Positions 1-7,821 of a DNA stretch of 9,636 bases are shown here, piece after piece. Positions within the stretch are counted from its first letter, which is position 1. Each line of letters begins with the position of its first letter. The position numbers were made by a program, and so were the translations under genes. The stretch is from Bordetella parapertussis (lineage in GTDB: Bacteria; Pseudomonadota; Gammaproteobacteria; Burkholderiales; Burkholderiaceae_B). The notes under the pieces were generated by a model. It was not told the DNA's origin and ran no database searches. It saw nothing but the letters and a program-made list of their open reading frames with translations. The stretch is from NCBI GenBank assembly GCA_945869355.1, contig CAMBPA010000028.1, positions 1 through 9,636 of the forward strand. Direction: 5' to 3'.

Positions 1-148
1 TCTGCGCGTAACCTTTCGCTTCACCGCCAAACTTCTTGGACAACACCGTCGTGATCGCTGCGGTCAGCGTCGTTTTGCCGTGGTCAACGTGGCCAATTGT
101 GCCCACGTTGACGTGTGGTTTGGTGCGTTCGAATTTACCTTTTGCCAT
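1..148 (-). CDS. tuf: Elongation factor Tu, N-terminal fragment (gene runs off the left edge)
   Basis: EF-Tu is the GTPase that brings aminoacyl-tRNA to the ribosomal A site in the cytoplasm. Only the first 49 codons are present; the rest (family length about 396 residues) lies beyond base 1. The visible protein begins [20 protein letters not shown], the standard EF-Tu start, followed by the P-loop GHVDHGKT at residues 19-26 that binds the GTP phosphates. The ATG at 148-146 is supported by an AGAGGA Shine-Dalgarno at 159-154, five bases upstream. The gene starts 18 bp after the fusA stop, so it is very probably co-transcribed with fusA as the last gene of the str operon. Many proteobacteria carry two near-identical tuf copies. 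This is the str-operon copy, often called tufA, but the window cannot show whether a second copy exists. Confidence 0.97.
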   Translation of the reverse strand, partial: MAKGKFERTKPHVNVGTIGHVDHGKTTLTAAITTVLSKKFGGEAKGYAQ

Positions 149-166
149 GATTTTCCTCTGACTTGA

Positions 167-2269
167 TTACTTGCCGCGGGCCGCGATAATTTCTTCGGCC
201 ACGTTTTTGGGAGCTTCGGAGTAGTGCTTGAATTCCATCGTGTAAGTTGCACGACCTTGCGTCAACGACCGCAGGTTAGTCGCATAACCAAACATCTCTG
301 CGAGCGGGACTTCGGCCTTAATGACCTTGCCGCCACCAACCATGTCATCCATGCCTTGCAACATGCCGCGACGCGAGGACAAGTCGCCCATCACCGTACC
401 AGCATAGTCTTCAGGCGTTTCGACTTCGACGGCCATCATCGGTTCGAGCAGCACAGGGCTTGCCTTGCGCATACCGTCTTTGAACGCCATCGAAGCTGCC
501 ATACGGAAAGCGTTTTCGTTTGAGTCCACGTCGTGGTACGAACCAAAAAACAGCGTGGCTTTCACGTCAACCACTGGGTACCCGGCAAGAATGCCGGATG
601 GCAGTGTTTCTTGAATGCCTTTATCCACTGCAGGGATGTATTCGCGCGGTACCACACCGCCCTTAATAGCGTCGACAAATTGATAGCCGCCACCGGGTGG
701 GAGGGGCTCAAGCTTGAGTACGACATGTCCATATTGACCACGTCCGCCAGATTGCTTGACAAACTTACCTTCGATTTCTTCACAAACCTTGCGAATTGTT
801 TCGCGATAGGCCACCTGTGGTTTACCCACGTTGGCTTCTACGGTGAACTCACGCTTCATCCGGTCAACAATAATTTCGAGGTGCAATTCGCCCATCCCCG
901 AAATAATTGTCTGGCCAGACTCTTCGTCGGTATGCACGCGGAAAGAAGGATCTTCCTGAGCGAGACGGGACAAGGCCATACCCATTTTTTCCTGGTCAGC
1001 TTTCGTCTTTGGCTCGACGGCCTGCGAAATCACCGGTTCAGGGAAGATCATGCGCTCGAGCATGATGTGTGAATCGATGTCACACAAGGTCTCACCGGTG
1101 GTCACATCTTTAAGGCCCACCACCGCGGCGATGTCGCCAGCGACCACTTCTTTAATTTCTTCGCGGTTGTTTGCATGCATCTGCAGGATACGACCGATAC
1201 GCTCTTTCTTTCCCTTGATCGGGTTGTATATCGTATCGCCAGATTTCAACACGCCTGAATACACACGAACAAACGTCAGCTGGCCGACGTAGGGGTCCGT
1301 CATCAGTTTGAATGCCAACGCTGAAAACTTCTCACTGTCGTCTGCTTTACGGCTTGTTTCCGCGCCATCGTCGAGCTCACCCTTGACTGGAGGAATGTCG
1401 ATTGGTGATGGCAAAAATTCGATCACTGCGTCAAGCATGCGCTGAACGCCTTTATTCTTAAATGCCGTACCGCAAAGCATGGGCTGAATCTCGCAAGCGA
1501 TCGTGCGCGTGCGGATGCCGAGCGTAATTTCTTCTTCGGTCAGCTTGCCGCCTTCGAGGTACTTGTCCATCAACTCTTCTGAGGACTCGGCGGCTGCTTC
1601 AACAAGCTTCTCACGCCATTCTTCTGCGGACTCCTGAAGCTCTGCAGGGATGTCGACGTAGTCGAACTTAATGCCTTGGCTTGCCTCATCCCAGATGATG
1701 GCTTTCATCTTAATGAGATCAACGACGCCAGTGAATTTTTCTTCGGCACCGATTGGGATCACGATCGGTACGGGATTCGCCTTCAGGCGGGTCTTGAGCT
1801 GATCGTACACTTTAAAAAAGTTTGCGCCGGTGCGGTCCATCTTGTTCACGAAGGACAAGCGTGGCACGCGGTATTTATTGGCTTGGCGCCAAACGGTTTC
1901 AGATTGTGGCTGCACACCACCCACCGCGCAGTACACCATGCAAGCACCATCAAGCACGCGCATGGAGCGCTCAACTTCAATCGTGAAGTCAACGTGTCCG
2001 GGGGTATCGATCACGTTAATCCGGTGCTCTGGGTAGTTATTGCTCATCCCTTTCCAGAATGCCGTGGTGGCCGCCGAAGTAATCGTGATGCCACGCTCTT
2101 GTTCCTGCTCCATCCAGTCCATCGTGGCTGCGCCATCATGAACCTCGCCAATCTTATGATTGACGCCTGTATAGAACAAAATGCGTTCGGTTGTAGTGGT
2201 CTTCCCTGCGTCAATGTGAGCAGAGATACCGATGTTGCGGTAGCGCTCGATCGGGGTTTTGCGGGCCAT
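167..2269 (-). CDS. fusA: Elongation factor G (translocation GTPase)
   Basis: EF-G catalyses GTP-driven translocation of tRNA and mRNA after peptide bond formation and acts with RRF in ribosome recycling. The 700-residue product is complete (E. coli: 704). The G domain shows P-loop AHIDAGKT (17-24), switch [12 protein letters not shown] (59-69), DTPGH (88-92) with the catalytic His92, NKMD (142-145) and the G5-like CGTAF (266-270). Domains II to V follow, roughly 310-400, 405-480, 485-605 and 610-690. The domain IV tip has GSYHD with His579, equivalent to the decoding-centre contact His583 of E. coli. The ATG at 2269 follows AAGGA with a six-base spacer. The gene sits 14 bp after rpsG and 18 bp before tuf, the classic str order. 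No frameshift or missing motif was seen. The str context and intact motifs favour the main translocase over a secondary EF-G paralogue. Confidence 0.98.
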   Translation of the reverse strand: MARKTPIERYRNIGISAHIDAGKTTTTERILFYTGVNHKIGEVHDGAATMDWMEQEQERGITITSAATTAFWKGMSNNYPEHRINVIDTPGHVDFTIEVERSMRVLDGACMVYCAVGGVQPQSETVWRQANKYRVPRLSFVNKMDRTGANFFKVYDQLKTRLKANPVPIVIPIGAEEKFTGVVDLIKMKAIIWDEASQGIKFDYVDIPAELQESAEEWREKLVEAAAESSEELMDKYLEGGKLTEEEITLGIRTRTIACEIQPMLCGTAFKNKGVQRMLDAVIEFLPSPIDIPPVKGELDDGAETSRKADDSEKFSALAFKLMTDPYVGQLTFVRVYSGVLKSGDTIYNPIKGKKERIGRILQMHANNREEIKEVVAGDIAAVVGLKDVTTGETLCDIDSHIMLERMIFPEPVISQAVEPKTKADQEKMGMALSRLAQEDPSFRVHTDEESGQTIISGMGELHLEIIVDRMKREFTVEANVGKPQVAYRETIRKVCEEIEGKFVKQSGGRGQYGHVVLKLEPLPPGGGYQFVDAIKGGVVPREYIPAVDKGIQETLPSGILAGYPVVDVKATLFFGSYHDVDSNENAFRMAASMAFKDGMRKASPVLLEPMMAVEVETPEDYAGTVMGDLSSRRGMLQGMDDMVGGGKVIKAEVPLAEMFGYATNLRSLTQGRATYTMEFKHYSEAPKNVAEEIIAARGK

Positions 2270-2283
2270 GGTTGATCCTTAAA

Positions 2284-2754
2284 TTACCAGCGGAAATGGC
2301 TGAAAGCTTTGTTAGCTTCGGCCATCTTGTGCGTATCATCACGCTTCTTCATGGCGGCGCCACGGCCTTCGACTGCATCAAGCAGCTCGCCAGCCAGGCG
2401 CAGGTCCATTGATTTTTCACCACGCTTTTTAGCGGCTTCACGCAGCCAGCGCATGGCGAGTGCCAAACGACGTACCGGGCGAACCTCAACAGGTACCTGG
2501 TAGTTGGCACCACCAACGCGGCGGCTTTTCACTTCGACAGCTGGCTTAATGTTGTTGATGGCCAGATTGAAGACTTCGATCGGATCTTTGCCGGTCTTGG
2601 TCTGAACCTGATCAAGCGCACCGTAGATAATGCGCTCTGCCACGGCTTTTTTACCGGACAACATCACAACGTTCATAAATTTTGCGAGCTCGACACTGCC
2701 GAATTTTGGATCGGGCAGAATGTCACGTTTGGGGACTTCGCGACGACGGGGCAT
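2284..2754 (-). CDS. rpsG: 30S ribosomal protein S7
   Basis: S7 is the primary 16S rRNA-binding protein that starts assembly of the 30S head and lies near the E-site tRNA exit. The product is 156 residues, the usual bacterial length. It begins [20 protein letters not shown], with the S7 family signature around [22 protein letters not shown] (residues 15-36) and a basic C-terminal half ending AFSHFRW. The ATG at 2754 is preceded by AAGGA (2765-2761) with a six-base spacer. It lies 159 bp downstream of rpsL and 14 bp upstream of fusA. In E. coli S7 represses its own operon by binding the rpsL-rpsG spacer. The spacer here is also structured (see the entry at 2755-2913), so similar feedback is plausible but not shown. 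Confidence 0.98.
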   Translation of the reverse strand: MPRRREVPKRDILPDPKFGSVELAKFMNVVMLSGKKAVAERIIYGALDQVQTKTGKDPIEVFNLAINNIKPAVEVKSRRVGGANYQVPVEVRPVRRLALAMRWLREAAKKRGEKSMDLRLAGELLDAVEGRGAAMKKRDDTHKMAEANKAFSHFRW

Positions 2755-2913
2755 ATCAATTCCTTTGTGTCATTTCAGTTGAACTGCGATCTTTTCGGAT
2801 CACAGCCACGGCACACCATACGATGCGCCACTTACGTTGCCGTCGTGTGAACATCACACTTCGGTTGCACACCACAGAACAAGTCTGTGCGCACTACATT
2901 TACTGCGAATAAA
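2755..2913 (-). promoter_or_regulatory. Structured rpsL-rpsG spacer, candidate S7 feedback site
   Basis: This 159 bp spacer has no convincing coding sequence. Read as minus-strand RNA it can form three successive hairpins. The first is at 2894-2867: a 5 bp CACAG/CUGUG stem around a seven-base loop, extendable with wobble pairs. The second is at 2859-2845: GUGUGA, loop UGU, UCACAC. The third is at 2805-2784: an 8 bp stem CUGUGAUC/GAUCGCAG with one G-U pair and loop CGAAAA. The last sits about 30 bases before the rpsG start. Established knowledge: in E. coli the intercistronic region at this position binds S7 and represses distal str genes. Inference: this spacer serves the same role. I could not match it to the 16S rRNA S7 site by eye, so the functional call is tentative. 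Confidence 0.4.
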
Positions 2914-3294
2914 TTACTTGGCTTTCTTAGGACGCTTTGCACCATACTTGGAGCGCGATTGCTTGCGATCTTTCACGCCTTGCAAGTCGAGCGAGCCACG
3001 CACGATGTGGTAACGAACACCTGGCAAATCTTTCACACGACCACCGCGCACGAGCACAACTGAGTGTTCTTGCAAGTTGTGGCCTTCGCCACCGATGTAC
3101 GAAATGATCTCGAAACCATTGGTCAGGCGCACTTTGGCGACTTTACGCAAGGCTGAGTTTGGCTTTTTAGGAGTAGTGGTGTACACACGAGTGCACACAC
3201 CGCGTCGCTGAGGGCAGTTTTCGAGCGCTGGGCTCTTGCTCTTAGAAACGCTGACTTCGCGCGGCTTGCGCACGAGTTGGCTAATGGTTGGCAT
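2914..3294 (-). CDS. rpsL: 30S ribosomal protein S12
   Basis: S12 lies at the 30S decoding centre, contributes to codon-anticodon proofreading and is the classic target of streptomycin-resistance mutations. The chosen ATG at 3294 gives a 126-residue protein beginning [13 protein letters not shown] (E. coli: 124). Conserved blocks are [25 protein letters not shown] (27-51) and [29 protein letters not shown] (68-96). Lys43 and Lys88, whose substitution gives streptomycin resistance, are both wild type, and Asp89, methylthiolated in E. coli, is present. The frame stays open 16 codons upstream to a GTG (3342), but those residues are unlike any S12 and are rejected. The ribosome-binding site is slightly unusual: AAGGG lies 11 bases upstream, while GAGG lies only two bases from ATG. 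rpsL is the first gene of the str operon, with its own leader and candidate promoter. Confidence 0.98.
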   Translation of the reverse strand: MPTISQLVRKPREVSVSKSKSPALENCPQRRGVCTRVYTTTPKKPNSALRKVAKVRLTNGFEIISYIGGEGHNLQEHSVVLVRGGRVKDLPGVRYHIVRGSLDLQGVKDRKQSRSKYGAKRPKKAK

Positions 3295-3505
3295 AACCTC
3301 AAATTCCCTTTTATCTCTGATACTTGCGTACAGCAAATACACCTTCGGTGATTTACTTTCTACGACGCGTTCTCAGCATTCCCGTTCCTGGGCAGCTCGC
3401 GCAAACCCACCATCAAACGGAAATCCGTAAAAGAGCGGGTGTTGCTTTTACCAAGGCGCATCAACTAGCCCAGAGCTGTTGAGTCCCCAAAAACTACGGT
3501 AAGCC
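3295..3505 (-). promoter_or_regulatory. Long 5' leader region of rpsL with inverted repeats
   Basis: If the candidate promoter at 3512-3539 is used, rpsL has an untranslated leader of about 210 nt. I see no supported gene in it. It holds several inverted repeats. GTAAAAG/CTTTTAC lies at 3451-3445 and 3433-3427 with an 11-base loop. At 3340-3320 an 8 bp stem GUAUUUGC/GCAAGUAU (two G-U pairs, loop UGUAC) ends just before the rpsL ribosome-binding region. Beside it at 3350-3340 is a small CACC-GAA-GGTG stem. Segments 3478-3468 and 3398-3388 can also pair in two competing ways: CAGCTC with GAGCTG, or CTGGGC with GCCCAG. These pairings are visible in the sequence. That they regulate rpsL is inference. 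No known riboswitch or ribosomal-protein leader family was recognised. Confidence 0.35.
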
Positions 3506-3511
3506 CAATAG

Positions 3512-3539
3512 CTTATCGTAAATCTCCACTAACTGTCAA
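3512..3539 (-). promoter_or_regulatory. Candidate sigma70 promoter for the str operon
   Basis: On the minus strand a perfect -35 hexamer TTGACA (3539-3534) is followed after 16 bp by GATAAG (3517-3512), which matches four of six positions of the TATAAT consensus. The predicted start site is near 3505, in the non-coding gap and about 210 bp upstream of rpsL. The position fits a dedicated promoter for rpsL-rpsG-fusA-tuf, allowing them to be expressed apart from rpoBC. The -35 box overlaps the base of the 3536-3585 hairpin. The -10 match is only fair, and read-through from rpoBC could also supply transcripts. Confidence 0.45.
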
Positions 3540-3585
3540 CCGACTTAGCTGCGGCTTAATACATACCACAGCTAAGTCTGGTTGA
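3536..3585 (-). terminator. Strong hairpin just after rpoC (possible terminator, attenuator or processing site)
   Basis: Starting about 20 bases after the rpoC TAG, the minus-strand RNA can form a long stem. An outer 6 bp segment (UCAACC with GGUUGA) is followed by a one-base bulge. An inner 13 bp segment then pairs GACUUAGCUGUGG with CCGCAGCUAAGUC through one G-U pair, around the 11-base loop UAUGUAUUAAG. The arms lie at 3585-3566 and 3554-3536. No U-run follows the 3' arm, so it is not a canonical intrinsic terminator. It could instead protect the rpoC 3' end, partially terminate transcription or be an RNase processing site. The stem itself is clear; its role is inferred from position. Confidence 0.4.
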
Positions 3586-3606
3586 GTCTTTCTGTCGACG
3601 GCTAAC

Positions 3607-6600
3607 CTATTCCTCGGTTGCTTCCGGCGCCTCGGCGGCGGCGGGAGCATCCTCAAACGGGTTGGCCTGCTGGCGTGCGGCTTCGCGTTCCGCTGCCTCG
3701 AAAGCCTCTTTCTCTTTGCGAGCCACGTGGTAAGCCATTCCCGTACCTGCTGGGATGAGTCGGCCAACGATGACGTTTTCTTTCAGGCCACGGAGCTCGT
3801 CGCGCTTACCCATGATGGCAGCCTCGGTAAGCACGCGCGTTGTTTCCTGGAAGGACGCGGCAGAGATGAAGGAGTCCGTGGACAGCGATGCCTTAGTAAT
3901 ACCCAACAAAATGTTGTCGTACGTTGCTGGACGCTTATCGGCCGCGACCATGCGATCATTTTCATTAAGCAGCTCGGCGCGCTCGACCTGTTCACCCGTA
4001 ATAAACGAGGTATCGCCAGCATCGACAATGTTGATTCGACGCAACATCTGGCGAACGATCACCTCGATGTGTTTGTCGTTAATCTTCACGCCCTGCAGAC
4101 GGTAAACGTCCTGTACTTCGTCAACGACGTACGTCGCGAGACGCTCAATGCCCTGCAAACGCAGAATATCGTGCGGATCGGCTGGGCCGTCAACAATCAT
4201 TTCGCCTTTGTTCACAACTTGGCCGTCATGCACCAGCACCTGCTTCTCTTTAGGAATTAGGAACTCATGTGCGATGCCGTCGAGGTCTGTGATGACCAGG
4301 CGCTGTTTGCCCTTCGTATCTTTACCGAACGAAACTGTACCCGTCACATCGGCGAGCATGCCGGCGTCTTTAGGCGAACGTGCTTCAAACAGCTCGGCGA
4401 CGCGTGGCAGACCACCGGTAATATCGCGGGTCTTTTGCGATTCTTGTGGAATACGCGCGAGCACCTCACCCACCTGAGCCTGCTGTCCATCACGTACCGT
4501 GATCAACGCACCGACTGGGAAGGAAATATTAACGGAGTGATCAGTTCCGGCGATCTTGACCTCTTCGCCTTTCTCGCCGATCAGCTTGATCTGAGGACGC
4601 ATCGCAACTTTGCCACCGCGCGTCTTAGGCGTGATCACAACGAGTGTCGACAAGCCTGTCACATCGTCAACCTGCTTCGCAACGGTACCGCCTTCTTCGA
4701 TGTTCTCAAAGCGCACCGTACCAGCGTACTCGGACACGATCGGACGTGTGAGCGGATCCCAAGTCGCCAGACGCGAGCCCGCTTTCAAGACGTCACCGTC
4801 ATTGACTTGCAGTGTTGCGCCATACGGTACTTTGTGACGTTCGCGTTCGCGATCGTTTTCGCCCATGATGATGATTTCACCTGACCGCGAAATTGCTATG
4901 CGCTCTTTCTTCGGGTTCGTCACATAACGCATCGAGCTCGCAAAGCGAACCGTACCGTTTGACTTGGTCTCAACGCCACTTGCCATCGCTGCACGTGATG
5001 CCGCACCACCAATGTGGAACGTGCGCATCGTGAGCTGTGTACCGGGTTCACCAATCGACTGAGCGGCAATCACACCGACCGCCTCGCCGACGTTCACCAA
5101 GTAACCACGGCCCAAATCACGTCCGTAGCAATGCGCGCACAAACCATGACGCGTTTCGCACGTCAGCGGTGTCCGGACACGGACCTCGTCCACGCCAAGC
5201 TTGTCGATATAGTCGACCAAATCTTCATCCAGCAAGGTTCCTGCAGCAATTGCAGTCTCTTGTGTATCAGGATTCACGATGTCTACGGCAGCCACGCGAC
5301 CAAGGATGCGCTCGCGCAACGGCTCGATTACTTCGCCGCCTTCAACCAAGGCTTTCATCGAGTAACCGTGCGTTGTACCGCAATCGTTTTCGGTGATGAC
5401 CAAGTCCTGTGTCACGTCGACGAGACGACGTGTCAGATAGCCGGAGTTTGCAGTCTTCAGCGCCGTATCAGCTAAGCCTTTACGTGCACCGTGTGTCGAG
5501 ATGAAGTACTGGAGTACGTTCAAGCCTTCACGGAAGTTTGCTGTGATTGGCGTCTCAATGATGGAGCCGTCTGGTTTGGCCATCAGGCCTCGCATCCCGG
5601 CGAGCTGTCGAATCTGCGCAGCGGAACCACGCGCACCCGAGTCAGCCATCATGTAAATGGAGTTGAAAGACTCTTGACGAACCTTGTCACCGTGGCGGTC
5701 AATGACCGGCTCGGTTGCCAACTGCTCCATCATGGCCTTACCAACTTTATCGCCAGCCTTGCCCCAAATATCGACCACGTTGTTGTAACGCTCCTGCGAG
5801 GTCACCAAGCCCGACGAGTACTGCTTGTCGATCTCTTTGACTTCGCGGCTCGCTTCAGCGAGGATGTCGGCCTTGCCTTTCGGAATAAGCATGTCACCCA
5901 TGGCAATCGATATGCCGCCACGCGTTGCAAGACGGAAACCCGACTGCATCAGCTTGTCAGCAAAGATCACGGTGTCGCGCAAACCGCAACGACGGAACGA
6001 CTGGTTAATCAGGCGTGAAATTTCTTTCTTTTTGAGAGCGCGATTCAGTACCGAGAAAGGCAACCCTTTCGGCAGAATCTCAGAGAGCAGTGCGCGACCA
6101 ACTGTAGTCTCTACGCGCTGCACTCCAGCAACCCACTCGCCCTGCGCATCGCGTGACCACTCTGGCAAACGCACGGTGATGCGCGTTTGCAGTGTTGTTT
6201 CCTTGTTGTCATACGCACGCTGCACTTCGGCGACGTCAGCAAAGAACATACCTTCGCCCTTGCCGTTCGTGCGCTCGCGTGTTGCGTAGTACAAGCCCAA
6301 CACGATGTCCTGTGAAGGAACAATCGATGGCTCGCCGTTTGCAGGGAACAGAATGTTGTTGGAGGCCAGCATTAATGTGCGAGCTTCCATCTGTGCCTCG
6401 ATCGACAGCGGCACGTGCACGGCCATCTGGTCACCATCGAAGTCGGCGTTAAACGCCGCGCAAACGAGAGGATGCAGCTGGATTGCCTTGCCTTCAATCA
6501 GCACCGGCTCAAATGCCTGAATACCAAGGCGGTGCAGTGTAGGTGCGCGGTTAAGCATCACCGGATGTTCACGAATGACATCTTCGAGAATATCCCACAC

Positions 6601-7821
6601 CACTGGCTCTTGGCTTTCAACTAGTTTCTTGGCGGCCTTAATCGTTGTCGCCAGACCCATGAGTTCGAGGCGATTGAAAATGAAAGGCTTAAAGAGTTCA
6701 AGCGCCATCAGCTTAGGCAAACCGCACTGATGCAGTTTGAGCTGTGGACCGACCACAATGACCGAACGGCCCGAGTAGTCGACGCGCTTACCCAGCAAGT
6801 TCTGACGGAAACGTCCGCTCTTGCCTTTGATCATGTCGGCAAGAGACTTCAACTGCCGCTTGTTAGCGCCCGTCATCGCTTTACCGCGACGCCCGTTATC
6901 CAACAGCGAGTCAACTGACTCTTGCAGCATCCGCTTTTCGTTACGCAGAATGATTTCTGGCGCTTTGAGTTCAAGCAAACGCTTCAAACGATTATTACGG
7001 TTGATCACCCGACGATACAGATCGTTCAGATCGGAGGTCGCGAAGCGTCCACCATCAAGCGGCACCAAAGGACGCAGGTCCGGTGGCAGCACAGGCAGGA
7101 CTTCCATCACCATCCATTCGGCTTTGATACCGGACTTCTGGAAGCCTTCCAATACTTTGAGGCGCTTGGAAATCTTTTTGATCTTCGCTTCTGACGTCGT
7201 TGCACTCAACTCGCCGCGTAGTGTTTCCACTTCGCGATCGATATCGATCGTGCGCAACAATTCGCGAACCGCTTCAGCACCCATCAAGGCACGGAAGTCA
7301 TCACCGTATTCTTCTGTCTTAGCAATAAAGTCGTCATCCGACATGATCTGGCCGCGCTTGAGCGGGGTCATGCCTGGTTCGATTACGCACCATGCTTCGA
7401 AATACAGTACGCGCTCAATGTCGCGCAGGGTCATGTCAAGCACCATGCCCAAACGGGATGGCAAGCTCTTCAAGAACCAGATGTGCGCAACTGGGCTCGC
7501 AAGTTCAATGTGACCCATGCGTTCGCGGCGCACTTTCGCGACGGTGACTTCGACGCCGCACTTTTCACAAATTACGCCACGATGCTTGAGGCGCTTGTAT
7601 TTGCCGCACAAGCATTCGTAGTCCTTGATAGGACCAAAAATCTTGGCGCAAAACAAACCGTCGCGCTCTGGCTTGAAGGTGCGATAGTTAATCGTTTCTG
7701 GTTTGCGCACCTCGCCGTAAGACCACGATCGGATCTTTTCGGGCGAGGCGATGCCAATTTTGATGGCATCGAACTGTTCTTCTTGCGAAACCTGTTTGAA
7801 TAGGTCGAGTAGCGCTTTCAT
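3607..7821 (-). CDS. rpoC: DNA-directed RNA polymerase subunit beta'
   Basis: Beta' carries the catalytic magnesium site of RNA polymerase and pairs with RpoB in the cytoplasmic core enzyme. The 1404-residue product is full length (E. coli: 1407). Numbering matches E. coli at each site checked: N-terminal zinc cysteines 70, 72, 85 and 88; the catalytic NADFDGD at 458-464 with Asp460, 462 and 464; the second zinc site Cys814, 888, 895 and 898; and trigger-loop residues Met932 and His936 in [12 protein letters not shown]. The C-terminus ends in an Ala/Glu-rich tail. The ATG at 7821 shares its A with the rpoB TAA. A GGAG (7833-7830) inside the end of rpoB is spaced eight bases from it, so translational coupling with rpoB is likely. 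A TAG stop ends the gene, about 20 bp before a strong hairpin. No insertion or frameshift was seen. Confidence 0.99.
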   Translation of the reverse strand: MKALLDLFKQVSQEEQFDAIKIGIASPEKIRSWSYGEVRKPETINYRTFKPERDGLFCAKIFGPIKDYECLCGKYKRLKHRGVICEKCGVEVTVAKVRRERMGHIELASPVAHIWFLKSLPSRLGMVLDMTLRDIERVLYFEAWCVIEPGMTPLKRGQIMSDDDFIAKTEEYGDDFRALMGAEAVRELLRTIDIDREVETLRGELSATTSEAKIKKISKRLKVLEGFQKSGIKAEWMVMEVLPVLPPDLRPLVPLDGGRFATSDLNDLYRRVINRNNRLKRLLELKAPEIILRNEKRMLQESVDSLLDNGRRGKAMTGANKRQLKSLADMIKGKSGRFRQNLLGKRVDYSGRSVIVVGPQLKLHQCGLPKLMALELFKPFIFNRLELMGLATTIKAAKKLVESQEPVVWDILEDVIREHPVMLNRAPTLHRLGIQAFEPVLIEGKAIQLHPLVCAAFNADFDGDQMAVHVPLSIEAQMEARTLMLASNNILFPANGEPSIVPSQDIVLGLYYATRERTNGKGEGMFFADVAEVQRAYDNKETTLQTRITVRLPEWSRDAQGEWVAGVQRVETTVGRALLSEILPKGLPFSVLNRALKKKEISRLINQSFRRCGLRDTVIFADKLMQSGFRLATRGGISIAMGDMLIPKGKADILAEASREVKEIDKQYSSGLVTSQERYNNVVDIWGKAGDKVGKAMMEQLATEPVIDRHGDKVRQESFNSIYMMADSGARGSAAQIRQLAGMRGLMAKPDGSIIETPITANFREGLNVLQYFISTHGARKGLADTALKTANSGYLTRRLVDVTQDLVITENDCGTTHGYSMKALVEGGEVIEPLRERILGRVAAVDIVNPDTQETAIAAGTLLDEDLVDYIDKLGVDEVRVRTPLTCETRHGLCAHCYGRDLGRGYLVNVGEAVGVIAAQSIGEPGTQLTMRTFHIGGAASRAAMASGVETKSNGTVRFASSMRYVTNPKKERIAISRSGEIIIMGENDRERERHKVPYGATLQVNDGDVLKAGSRLATWDPLTRPIVSEYAGTVRFENIEEGGTVAKQVDDVTGLSTLVVITPKTRGGKVAMRPQIKLIGEKGEEVKIAGTDHSVNISFPVGALITVRDGQQAQVGEVLARIPQESQKTRDITGGLPRVAELFEARSPKDAGMLADVTGTVSFGKDTKGKQRLVITDLDGIAHEFLIPKEKQVLVHDGQVVNKGEMIVDGPADPHDILRLQGIERLATYVVDEVQDVYRLQGVKINDKHIEVIVRQMLRRINIVDAGDTSFITGEQVERAELLNENDRMVAADKRPATYDNILLGITKASLSTDSFISAASFQETTRVLTEAAIMGKRDELRGLKENVIVGRLIPAGTGMAYHVARKEKEAFEAAEREAARQQANPFEDAPAAAEAPEATEE

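Noticed and set aside
1676..2275. Plus-strand open frame of 199 codons opposite the fusA G domain
   Set aside because: It is antisense to conserved fusA codons. The translation is His-rich with no domain. Similar plus-strand frames at 533-1072, 4267-4884 and 5014-5475 were rejected for the same reason.
3295..3342. Sixteen-codon N-terminal extension of rpsL from an upstream GTG
   Set aside because: The residues ([10 protein letters not shown]...) match no S12 N-terminus, while the internal ATG at 3294 gives the normal MPTISQL start and length.
3340..3350. CACC-TTC-GGTG with a UUCG-like tetraloop on the plus strand
   Set aside because: No plus-strand transcript is supported here. On the minus strand it is only a 4 bp stem.
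3489..3515. Weak 5 bp stem (UAAGC/GCUUA) followed six bases later by U5, a possible terminator
   Set aside because: The stem has only two G-C pairs, the U-run is short and displaced, and the stem overlaps the candidate -10 box.
3478..3588. Direct repeat gttgagtc at 3478-3485 and 3581-3588
   Set aside because: Only eight bases, two copies, no flanking similarity; likely chance, and not evidence of an insertion or attachment site.
3513..3767. Minus-strand open frame overlapping the 3' end of rpoC
   Set aside because: It is out of frame with rpoC over most of its length, has a compositionally odd Arg/Pro-rich translation and no independent support.
6821..7513. Long plus-strand open frame of 230 codons opposite rpoC
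   Set aside because: It lies wholly antisense to strongly conserved rpoC. Its translation is rich in Arg and Ser with no recognisable family, as expected for a shadow frame.
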